64,000 bases of DNA from Pisolithus tinctorius. Its lineage: Eukaryota > Basidiomycota > Agaricomycetes > Boletales > Pisolithaceae. The position numbers and the translations under genes are program-made. The notes below the pieces were generated by a model that saw only the letters and a program-made list of their open reading frames with translations, was not told the DNA's origin and did no database searches. Shown piece by piece: positions 22,390-32,085 of this stretch (its first letter is position 1; every line of letters starts with the position of its first letter). The stretch spans positions 372,001 through 436,000 of the forward strand of contig JANFAH010000012.1 of NCBI GenBank assembly GCA_024663395.1. Reading direction: 5' to 3'.

Positions 22390-23321
22390 TCAAATCAACA
22401 GTTCTCCAGTTGCAACTGGTCTAGGTAGTAGGTCGTCCATCCACAGTGATTGACACATGGGAACATGCACCAACTGATGTACATTGGCCCACATGTAGTA
22501 TGCCAGGCATGCTCTGTCACTGTCTACAGCTCCCACCCCATGCTCCAATGCTGAACCTGAAAATGCAATGATGGTCCCTGGGTTGTAGCGCAGCTGCAGA
22601 TTCAGCATTGGAATGACAAAGTCCAAGGGTGGGTAGTCACCCACAGTTACCAGCATGTCATACCATGGATCCCATCCATTGATATCCCTGTGGTAACAAG
22701 TTGCCCGATTCACCATCACGGACATGCTGCTATATGTGGAGCTCCATATCGGCAGTATGGAGCTCATATCCAAATCTGCCCGCTGTTCCGCCTGTTTGCC
22801 AAGGCAGATCAATGCTTCCCTGCCATCTACATACATTTGTGGGTGGATGACATGCAGGATCACTGATAACAGGGCATTGGTGTCAGACATTTGGTCGACC
22901 CATTCCCTTATAGAAGTGTTTTCCGTCCTGGATTTGAGCAGCCATGAGGCTTCTGGGAAGCCATTTTGGGGCTTCAAGACAGATGAGCACTTTATTCACA
23001 AGGTGAGCAATGATCACCCACCCCACAACCCTGTTGAAACCATGCAGGTGACAGGTTGATGGCGCCTTTCAACTCAGCATCCTCACGGAAATATGACTTG
23101 TCCGTCCGCCATGCCTGTGAGGAAGCCTTTATGCTCTCCCACAGTGGTTCCCTCAGAAGATGAAGGCAGTTCCATATATCGGCCTGCCATTCCATTAAGT
23201 CAGTAGAATATGAGATTCTGCATTTCCTTACCCTTCTTTTTGGGCTGAGAGCATCCAGCAAATACCATACACAGATGGTGTTTGAGCCCATCACCAGAAT
23301 GGACAGCTCAGTCACTTCCAT
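22390..23321 (-). CDS. TET/JBP-family 2-oxoglutarate/Fe(II) dioxygenase
   Basis: Family members oxidise 5-methylcytosine in DNA. On the minus strand an upstream segment (LMEWQADIWNCLHLLREPLW, then AINLSPAWFQQGC, about 23210-23040) is separated by a probable intron near 23030-22990 from a long open segment ending at 22390. The latter carries the dioxygenase core: SVMVNRATCYHRDINGWDPW supplies the HxD iron ligands (CYHRDI), PGTIIAFSGSALEHGVG supplies the distal His, and SDRACLAYYM supplies the Arg expected to hold 2-oxoglutarate. All key residues I can recognise are present. In mushroom genomes such genes are expanded and travel with KDZ transposons; a dead KDZ copy lies 8 kb away on the same strand. 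The 5' exons are not resolved, so activity is uncertain. Confidence 0.78.
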
Positions 23322-23749
23322 GTATCTCTCAGCAGCTTCTGCATTGCAGGTTTTTCCACCCTGATTTTTCCCGATGTTGACTGTGGAAAGATGAAAACTT
23401 CCATCAGACCATTATGATGGACATACTTGGGCGATGATAGGCCTGTGAGATTACTGACGATATGTGATCCGCTTCACATCACACCAGAAATGGAATCGAT
23501 ATATCTGGAAGGGTGCGAGGTCCGCTGAATACCTCCTCTTGAAATCTGGCTTTCATGTATGACGCAATGCAGTCTGTTAGTTCCATTTGCCATCTGTGGG
23601 GGATTTTAGACATGTCTTGCATAGTATTCATGCTTGGGGTGGATGAGGTCAGAGTTGTATAGCAGGCAAGCCGCTTGCAGCTTGTTGGAAAATTATGGCA
23701 TGTCGGGACGCTGGCCTCAATATTTTACTGTGATCCAATCAATATGTTG
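23322..23749. other. Upstream region of the dioxygenase gene
   Basis: May hold further 5' exons of the minus-strand dioxygenase. I could not define them. No other feature is seen before the satellite starts. Confidence 0.35.
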
Positions 23750-24665
23750 TGACACTATATGTGCTATTGGTGTTGGGCCTGTCTTATGTTGCGACAGGGG
23801 TGGATCTTACTAGACAGACCTGTCCTTGTTTTATGGCAATATAAAAGATATTACTGAAGGGCCATCCATATGTTATGACCATATAAATAATACTGCTGAA
23901 GGGCCCGTCCTTATGTTGTGACCAACGGGCCCATCTTTATGTTGCGACAGGCATACATGTTGCTATTGATGAGCCCATCCATGTGTTGTGACCTTGTAAT
24001 TGATATTACTGACAGGCCCATCTTTATGTTGCGACAGAGACATATCTTACTAGACAGGCCCATCCATGTGTTGTGACTGTGTAATTGATATTACTGACAG
24101 GCCCATCTATGTGTTGTGACACTGTAAATGATATTACTGACAGGCCCATCATTATGTTGTGACAGGCATACATGTTGCTATTGACAGGCCTGTCCATGTG
24201 TTGTGACTGTGTAATTGACATTACTGACGGGCCCATCTATGTGTTGTGACACTGTAAATGATATTACTGACAGGCCCATCATTATGTTGCAACAGGCATA
24301 TGTGCTGCTATTGATGGGCCCGTCTATGTGTTGTGACTGTGTAATTGATATTACTGACAGGCCCGTCCTTATGTTGCGACAGGGGCATATCTTACTAGAC
24401 AGGCCCATCTATGTGTTGTGACATTGTAAATGATATTACTGATGGGCCCGTCTTTATGTTGCAACAGGCATATGTGTTGCTATTGATGGGCCTGTCCATG
24501 TGTTGTGACAGTGTAATTGATATTACTGACGGGCCTGTCCTTATGTTGCGACATGGGCGTATCTTACTAGACAGGCCCGTCTATGTGTTGTGACACTGTA
24601 AATGATATTACTGATGGGCCCATCTTTATGTTGCGACAGGCATATGTGTTGCTATTGACAGGCCC
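23750..24665 (+). repeat. Satellite block 2: 43-bp units in a four-unit higher-order repeat
   Basis: GGCC cores recur every 42-44 bp (for example 24015, 24057, 24100, 24143, 24187). Each core is a 12-bp near-palindrome of the form GA-YR-GGCC-YR-TC. Four spacer types alternate in order: 'tgtgtaattgatattactga', 'atcttactaga', 'ctgtaaatgatattactga' and 'gttgctattga', giving a super-unit of about 173 bp, clearest in 24300-24660. The array continues in phase at 32800 after element 2. Confidence 0.9.
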
Positions 24666-25379
24666 TGTCAAGTCCGGGCCTACTCCGACCAACTCTGACA
24701 CTTAATAAGGTCTAGAGGAGGGTCCAGAAGCAAGTCCGACACACAGGGACAGAACTCTGACTAGCGGAGTGTCGGCAGGAATGAAGACCGCTGAGACAAA
24801 GGCAGAGTGGAGTGAGGGCGTCAGGTTTAGCTTGTGCGCTACCCCCTTGCATGATCTCAGCCCTCGTATTTCAGAGGGAGAGTACAGACGGAGAGTCGGA
24901 GACAACTCCGACAGGCAGAAGACAGAATCAGAGGGAGTAGGAACTAAGTTGATATTCGTACTGAAGAACAGTGGAGTACAGTACATGTTTTTATACTACT
25001 ACGGAGGTACAGTAATTGGAATCGGAACTGACATATGGAGACTCATAAGTTTTCAAGTAAAATTTCCTGGACGACGAATGAAGGGTAGATGGAGGACATA
25101 CGAACAGGTAACACAGAACATCCAGAAAAGGAAACAGTCCAGGCACTGGACCACGCGGTGAGCACGCTGCGGAGTACCTGACTGCGAAGGTAGTCACATG
25201 ACCCCTCAGAGAACGGACCGCTCGGTCCGGTAGGAGGGCAACACAAGTCTGACAGCAGTCGGAGCGGAGATGGTTCGCAACCAACAGAAGTTGGGCGGAG
25301 TTGGTGCGGAGTGAGCGGATGACCGGCGGAAAAGGATGCGGAGTGAGCAAAGACCTATGATGAACACACGGTTATGACA
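24666..25379 (-). repeat. 3' LTR of element 2
   Basis: 714 bp, TG..CA ends in element orientation. TATA box (TATAAAAA) on the minus strand at 24995-24988. I found 17 or more differences from the other LTR, all CG against TG or CA, or TG against CA. Confidence 0.95.
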
Positions 25380-25572
25380 GTGCCCCCCCCTTAGGGCCTG
25401 AACCCCTGAAGGCCGCATGTACAGGACAAGATCAACACGAGTTGATCATTTGAAATTATTTTGATGCCTCGAGGATGATGGCTTTAGCCACAGTGGAGCT
25501 CCGTCAGAGTTCGAAGTACCGCTTAAAAACACGTGTTAGGGTACCGAACCTTCGTCCCTTCCTCCCATCATC

Positions 25573-26815
25573 ATGTCCTTCCAGCGCAAGAACACCACCC
25601 CCCAACCAACCCCAGGCCACTCCCACGACTACTCGCAAGTCGCGGACGACGCATTGGTTGTCCTCACCGATGACTCAACCGACACCGAGCACGAGAAAAA
25701 CGCGGAGAAGACCCGTCGGAGGGAGGAGGCAGAGCAGAAAGAGAGGGAGCGCAAGGCCAAACGAGAGGAGGCCAGACGACGAAAGGCAGAGGAGGCACGA
25801 CTGGAGGCGGAGCGGAGGCAGAGAGAAGAGGAGGAAGCTCAGAGGAAGAAGGTGGTGGAGGAAGAGGCCGAGAGGCAGAAGCAGAAAGCAGCGGCGGAGG
25901 AGGCCGAGAGGCAGAGGCAGAGGGCCTCCCAGGAGCAGGCTCAGGCCAGGCGGAATGAGGCTGTGCAAAAGTGAGTGACAAAGCACTGCGAGTCAGGCGG
26001 AGCTGACTTGTATTTTACCCTTCCTTCATTTCAGGCTAAGCGGCGCGGTGTACGACGTCAACACCGCCCAGAGGGTCCCTGGGACCTCTGTGGTGGTCAC
26101 TGCTACCAGGAGGCTGCCCTGCACTCGCTGCGTAGCGAGTCTGACAGCAGGCCAGTGTGAGCCAGGGCAGGGCAAGACCAGGGCCTGCATGCCCTGTCAC
26201 AACAAGAAAAAGACGTGCAGCTGGACGTGGGAAGAGGCAGCAGCGGGACCTTTGCAGAAGAGAGCAGGGATGGGGAGCTCCCGAGGAGAGAAGAAGAAGA
26301 GGACGCGAGGGAAGGGAAAGGAGAGAGCGACAGAGATGGAGGAAGCGGACGACAAGCGGGAGGCAGGCAGAGAGGACGAACCAGCGACCCCACTCGAGGG
26401 TCCTTCTGGTGCAAAAGTCCACATGCGGTGGGCGGAGTGGGAGCAGGAGTGGCAGCTGCAGGCCATGGAGAGACAGGCCGAAGCGCACGAGACCACTGCG
26501 CTGGCCTTCGAGAGGATGGCAGAGGCAGCGGAGCGGATGGCAGTGGCTGCAGAGTGGACAGCTGACAAGTGGGCGCTGTACCGTGCCTGGGCAGAGTGGG
26601 CGGAGATGAGGAGGAGGGAGGACGCACGAGAGGCCAGAATGGCTGAGCTCGAGCGCACAGGCGGAGGATGGAAGAGGCCTCAGTCGGAGGCGGCGGAGGA
26701 CAAGAACGAGGAAGCGGATGAAGGTGCGGAGGGGGATAACGAGGAAGAAGTCGAAGGAGAGCAGGAAGGTGGTGAAGAACAGGAGGGTGGCGGAGAACAA
26801 GCGATGGAAGAGTAG
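25573..26815 (+). CDS. Antisense spliced gene in element 2: coiled-coil six-cysteine protein
   Basis: Opposite in strand to gag-pol, between pol and the 3' LTR, as in element 1. Exon 1 is 25573-25970, the intron 25971-26034 (64 bp, GTGAGT..CTGAC..TTTCAG, phase 2), exon 2 26035-26815; 392 residues without a stop. Residues about 40-132 are an uninterrupted Arg/Glu/Lys/Ala helix, a strong coiled-coil candidate. Residues 162-194 hold C-x2-C-x8-C-x9-C-x2-C-x6-C followed by SW, a slight variant of the Zn2Cys6 spacing. A basic patch (GEKKKRTRGKGKERA), a second helical region rich in Met, Ala, Glu and Trp (about 265-330) and a long acidic tail follow. The intron phase, domain order and the shared CTRC and ACM-x-C sequences show common origin with 9756-10841. 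The frame is open although gag-pol of this copy is broken four times. Confidence 0.8.
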
Positions 26816-26837
26816 AGTAGTTTTGTTTTTCTTTTCT

Positions 26838-26862
26838 TTTTTTTTTTTTTTTTTTTTTTTTT
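26838..26862 (+). repeat. Poly-T tract
   Basis: A run of about two dozen T just beyond the antisense gene stop (poly-A in element orientation, after the pol end). It could come from the element's own history or simple slippage. Confidence 0.7.
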
Positions 26863-27021
26863 CTTTAGTTTGTATATTTTTGTACTACTACGAAATAGAC
26901 TTGTGATTTTTGTTTGCGACTCTGAGAAGTGAAATAGACAAGCGGAGAAAATGCTAAAGTACTTAAGGTAGTTCGGTGAGGGGCGGAGTTGGCCAGCGGA
27001 GGAAGGTTATGTGGGCAGAGT

Positions 27022-30000
27022 TTATGGCGGAGGTTGGTACAGGCCAGGTTTGTGTGGATAGCGTTCATGGAAAGCGGACACTATGTCGGAAGCATGATCT
27101 AGCTCAGTTGCAAGCAACCAAGAGGTTTCTTCGTCGGTGTTCTCGTAGCCAGCCCAGCGGACTAGGTACAAGAGTTGACAGTGGTGGCGACGGCAGTCCA
27201 TCTTAGAGTCGAGTATCTCTGATACTTCATACTCAAGGTCACCATCGACATCCACTGGTGGAGGCAGAGGTTGTTGTCAGTTTGGGAAAGGGTTAGCCGC
27301 TGCGGCTTCCAGTTGTGAGACATGGAAGACCGGATGTACCGAGCGCATAGAGTCAGGGAGCTTAAGGGTGACGGAGTGCATACCTGGCCTGGCCAAGATG
27401 GTGAACGGACCTAAGTACTTTTCAGAGAGTTTTTCCGAAGGACGAGTTGAGCAGAAGTACTTGGCTTTGACGTAGGCCTGTTCTCTGACCTTGAACTCAG
27501 GCGGAGGTATGCATTTAGCATCTGCTGGACCCTGGTAGCGCTGTTGAGCGGCAGACATTTCGGAGTGGAGGAAGTCATGAAGGGCAGAGAGCTCGACGAC
27601 ATAATCGTGAGCCCTTGGAGAGGTGAAGTCCTGGTCAGGGACCACAGACATGTTTGGATGGTACCCCTTGTTAGCGAAGAAGGGAGAAACTCCAGTTGTC
27701 ACACTTGGTGCGTTGTTGAAGGTGAACTCCGCTAGAGGTAACAGCTCAGCCCAGTTGTCTTGTTGGTAGTTACAGTAGACACGAAGGTACTGCTTGAGAG
27801 TCTGGTTTGTTCGCTTGGTCTGGCCATTGCCTTCTGGGTGGTAACCTGAAGTGAAGTGAAGATGCATATTAAGGGCCTTTCCTAGAGAGCGGAAGAAGTG
27901 TGAGACAAACTCAGGACCTCTGTCGGAGGTGACATTAGCTAGTACTCCGTGCTTGGAGAAGACATGGGTTAGGAAGAGCTTAGCGAGTTTGGCGGAGGTG
28001 ACGGAGTCGTGGGTGGGGATGAACACCGCTTGCTTTGAGAGGCGGTCCACTACCACGAGTATGGCGGAGTAGCCATCGGAGTTGGGGAGGTGTTTGATGA
28101 AGTCCATGGAGATGGAGTTCCAAGGTCTCTCTGGGACGGGGAGTTGCTTCAGTAGACCATAAGGGCGGTGATGCAGAGTTTTGCTCCATCCACAGGCGGT
28201 GCAAGACCTGACGTACTCCTTTACGTCGGAGCAGAGGTTGGGCCACACGTAGTCCCTGCGGACGAGTTCTAAGGTGCGGTTTTGCCCGAAATGGCCTGCT
28301 AGAGGATGATCATGCTTGAACCGAAGCACTCAGAGGCAGAGGTCATCAATGTCAGGGACAAAGATATGACCGTCAAGGTGGAGTAGACCGTCGGAGTCCA
28401 AGGACCACCGAGGCTTAGTCGGAGTTGGGAGATGGCTGGCGGAGACAGGATCGGAGGGTAGGGCAGAGATGATGTCGGAGTGCAAGCACTCAACATCGAA
28501 GACCATGGCGGCGTGGAGCACAGGTGCCATGAGGGTGGTGGTATGGAGGGACAATGCAAGTTGCTCCTGTGTAAACATAGGGTGGAGATTGTGAGGATTT
28601 ACCTGTGCGTAGTCCCTATCCCCCCCTTTTGGGTAGACATCCCAACGTCGTGTAAGTGCATCGGGTTTGGCTCCTAGGCAGCCAGGTCAGAAGCAGATGG
28701 AAAGATTGAACTGGGAAAGGTACTCCAACCAGCAGGCCTGTCGACGAGTGAGAACCTTAGAGGTAGAAAAGTACTCGAGGTTTTTGTGGTCTGTCACCAC
28801 GTTGACAGGTAAGGCGGAGCCTTCTAAGTAATGCCGCCAATGGCAGAAGGCCTCGAAGATAGCCAACAGCTCCTTGTCATGGGTATCATAGTTGAGTTCT
28901 GGTGCAGTCATGGTGCAAGAGTAGAAAGTGACTGGGCGGAGTTCACCATCGGAGCAGGTGATTGACAAAATGCCAGCAATGGCATAGTTGGAGGCGTCAG
29001 TTTCAACTGTAAGCAGAGCGTCAGGGACCCAATGAGTGAGAATGGGAGCAGAGCTGAAGGCATCCTTCAGGCGGAGGAAAGCGGAGCGGCACTCCTCGGA
29101 AAAGTTCCAGGGAGCACCCTTTCGCGTGAGGTGAGTGAGTGGAACGACGATGTCAGAGTAGTTATTAATGAATCGTCTGTAGAAATTTGCGAAGCCGAGG
29201 AAAGACTGGATGTCTCGCACCTTCCATGGCTCAGGCCAGTCACGGACTGCCTGAACCTTCTCAGCGGACATGGTGAGACCGGAGGGAGAAAGAACATAAC
29301 CAAGGTACTTGACGGAGTCGGAGTGAAACTCGCACTTCTCTGGCTTGGCATAAAGACCATGCTTTTGAAGGCAGTGGAGTACCTCTTTTACATGTTCGCG
29401 ATGCGACTCCACGTCCTGCGAATAGATTAGGATGTCATCGAGGTATACCACAATGCAGACATCGAGCATGTCTGCAAAGATGCTATTGACGAATCGCTGG
29501 AAAGCCGCAGGCACGTTAGTCAGACCAAATGGCATCACCCACCACTCGTAAGAACCATAACGAGTGTGGAAAGCTGTTTTCCATTCATCTCTGTCTGCTA
29601 TGCAGACCAGATGATAGGCATGGTGGAGATCAATCTTGGTGTAGACTTTAGCGCGGCTTGGAGAATCAAGTAGGTTGGAGATGAGCAGCAGCGGATAGTG
29701 ATCTTTTTTTGTGATTTTATTCAGTCCTCGATAGTCGACACAGAGGTGGAGTGAACCATCCTTCTTCTTCACAAAGAGGACAGGGGCACCATGAGCGGAG
29801 GTGGATTGTTTGATGAAGCCGTAGCCAAGACGCTCGTCAATGAAGGTGCGGAGAGCTTCCAGCTCTGGCAGAGAAAGAGAGTAGATTGTACCAATGGGCA
29901 GAGAAGCTCCTTCCTCGAGGTCGATCTTGAGATCGAACAAGTGGTGTGGCGGAAGTTCAGTGGCCTTGTCTTTACTAAAGACGTCGGCAAACTCGTGATA

Positions 30001-30747
30001 CTCAGAAGGAACCGAGGAGAGGTCAGGAGGTGGAGATGTAGCGGAGGACGCATGAAGCTTCACATCATCAGCGGAGAGCTGTAAGCGGAACTGTCTAGAG
30101 CCAGGGAGAGCACAGGCTCTGACATACGCAGCAGCATTGATGAGTGAGACGAGCGGAGTGGAGCGCGGCGAGTCTGTTGGAGGTGCAGTCGGAGCTGCAA
30201 ACAGAGCGGAGGGTGTCGGATCCGGAGCGGAGGTCGCAGCGGAAGATGACGAAGGCGCCTGGGGTGTCGGCATTCCCTGTAGCGATGGTTTGAATGATAT
30301 ACTGCCCAGTACCCAGTCAATCGATGGATTGAAGCGGGTGAGCCAGTTGTGTCCTAACACCAGCGAACATGAAGAATCCAACGGAGTAACATAAAATGAA
30401 ACAGAGTTGACATTGCTGGAAGGAAAGCGGAGGGAAAGATCTACTTCTTGGGAAATGACAGCATTTGTACTACCATCAAACAAGCAGAGCGGAACTGGCA
30501 GAGAAACGGAGGAAACAGGAATGGCATATTTTTTGATTACAGATGGGTCTACGAAGCAATGAGAAGAACCAGAATCGATCAACGCAGAAAAAGTGTCAAC
30601 AGAATAATCCGGAAGAGTTACAGATGGAAGTAAAGAATTGGGACTAGAAAGAGCGGACGTGTTGAGTTGGATGTCCGGTTGTGCACAGTTGGTATCAACG
30701 CTTCCTCCAGGCTGTGCGAGCTCCCTGGAGGAGCGGACTAATTTTTT
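27022..30747 (-). pseudogene. pol: pol of element 2, three TGA stops
   Basis: One continuous minus-strand frame from the frameshift site to the stop at 27022. Protease DSGSSHCFVD near 30580; reverse transcriptase with LCVDYRGLNKI, then MPFGLTN and YLDDILIYS (about 29435); RNase H ETDASNYAIAG; integrase with HHCC, SMDFIKHL, TSDRGPEF and GNGQTKRTNQ; a chromodomain near 27230-27050 (LEYEVSEILDSK, then LVRWAGYEN). Interrupted only by TGA at 28689-28687, 28332-28330 and 27279-27277. At all three, aligned element 1 has Arg, which fits CGA to TGA by cytosine deamination. In the integrase, the catalytic-Glu segment reads TKRTNQ where element 1 has TERTNQ, so that Glu also appears lost. Not functional. 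Confidence 0.92.
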
Positions 30748-32024
30748 GACTCTGCCTTCTCCACAGGCGGAGTAGGCGGAGTTTCAGCTGTAGCTGCATG
30801 GGCTTTGGCTGCACGAGAGGTGGACTTGGGACAGTCCTTGGCAGAATGGCCAGCCTCACCACAGAAGAGGCAGAGGTTGTTCTTCATCCTGCGCTGGCGC
30901 TCAGCGGAGGTGAGTTTGCCATCTTTACCCAGAAGGTGGGCAATATCCGACTTAGACATGTCGGACTTGGGTGGATCTTTCTGTTTGCCCTTGCCCTTGG
31001 CGTCGGACTTAGGAGCAGAGGACGAGGAGGACGACGTCTTAGGTTTATTGTCGGAGTTGGAAGACTGCGACTTGTCGGAGGTGGACTTGGTGGTGCGCGA
31101 GATCTCTGCTTTGCGCTCCCAGTAGCACGCATCGATGGTCTGAGCAAGTTCGCATAGTTGTGCAAGGGTAGAAGGTTTTCCAACACGAGCGATCTCGTCC
31201 TTGATGCGGTCTGGAAGTCCGCTATAGAAGCGGTGGCGGAGTGCACCGACACCATAGTCCTTGACTTGTGAAGCCCAGCGATTGAACTCCACGACATATT
31301 TAGTAATTCGAGACCCATCTTTCATGGTTAGGTTCTCGAGTTGTTGGACGGCATCCGCTATGGCATCATGCGGACCGACATTAGTTGTGAGCTCTTGTAA
31401 GAACTCGTGATAGTCGTCCATCCAGAGCGGGCGGTCATAGTTGTCGGGGTTTAGTAGATCTGGCTCAAACCAAGCCAGAGCCATACCCTTGAGATAAGAC
31501 TGAGCAAAGGTAACCTTTGCTCTGTCGGAGCGGAATGTGCGAGGGCGGTCTTGGAAGTTTAGCTCGCATTGAACAAGGAACTCGCGGAGTTTCTTAGGGT
31601 CGGAGCCGTCGAAGGTGTCAGGCTCGTGGACTTTGGTTTTCGGAGCAGAGTCCCCAGTGCGCGAACTAGACTGCGCAAGCGCATGGACAGCTCTAGCAAG
31701 AGCTACGAGGGGATCCTCTGGTGGCTCAGCCAGGTCTTCGGGGATATCCCCATCACCGCTGCCCCCACCGTCAGGATCACCATCAGGATAGTCAGGGTCG
31801 GGATCAGGTCCATCATCTCAGTTACGAGGAGACGGAGTGTGGAAAGCTGTTGGGTGGAGGTCGGAGCGACCAGCTTGTGAAGCGCTTTCGCCTTCAGTGC
31901 AAGAGCGGCGTCGAGTGGAGAAGGATTGGAATTGTTCGACGATGGAAGGAAGCCGATGCGGATTGGCTAGCACTGCAGCGAGGTTCTCAGCGACCTCTCT
32001 TTGGGATTGAGCTCGAGTTCTCAT
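30738..32024 (-). pseudogene. gag: gag of element 2, with internal TGA
   Basis: Starts at ATG 32024 (MRTRAQSQREVAENLAAVLA; an upstream in-frame ATG at 32063 is possible). A TGA at 31820-31818 interrupts it; the frame then continues through HEPDTFDGSDPKKLREF, LKGMALAWFEPDLL and a zinc knuckle CLFCGEAGHSAKDC (about 30855) to TAG 30740-30738. The capsid region is clearly homologous to that of element 1. The role is RNA packaging in the particle. Confidence 0.88.
30741..30747 (-). promoter_or_regulatory. Putative -1 ribosomal frameshift site of element 2
   Basis: On the minus strand the heptamer A AAA AAT occupies the last zero-frame codons, with the gag TAG next. A -1 slip enters the pol frame, open through LNTSALSSPNSL, which matches element 1. 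Confidence 0.75.
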
Positions 32025-32085
32025 AATGGCGTAAGTTTTTTGGAAGACAGAAAAGGAGATCATACAAGTGCGAGTACGAATATAC

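Noticed and set aside
23750..24665. CRISPR array suggested by regular short repeats with spacers
   Set aside because: Spacers are themselves repeated in a fixed four-type order, there are no cas genes, and the genome is clearly eukaryotic.
24769..25161. 130-codon ORF in the element 2 LTR, also in the other LTR (32189-32581)
   Set aside because: Runs antisense to the element through the LTR promoter region, with no domain; presence in both LTRs is automatic. Kept only as a remote possibility.
25181..25240. Hairpin near 'gaacggaccgctcggtccgg' in the LTR as a structured RNA
   Set aside because: A short GGACCG..CGGTCC palindrome is present, but it is explained by the element's CGG-rich word usage and I have no further support.
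26036..26800. Long minus-strand ORF opposite the antisense gene of element 2
   Set aside because: Leu/Pro/Ser-rich mirror of a Glu/Arg-rich coding strand; lies outside pol and has no motif.
28600..28640. Frameshift in element 2 pol at the G run
   Set aside because: On recounting, the run has seven G on the minus strand and the frame is kept on both sides; no shift is needed.
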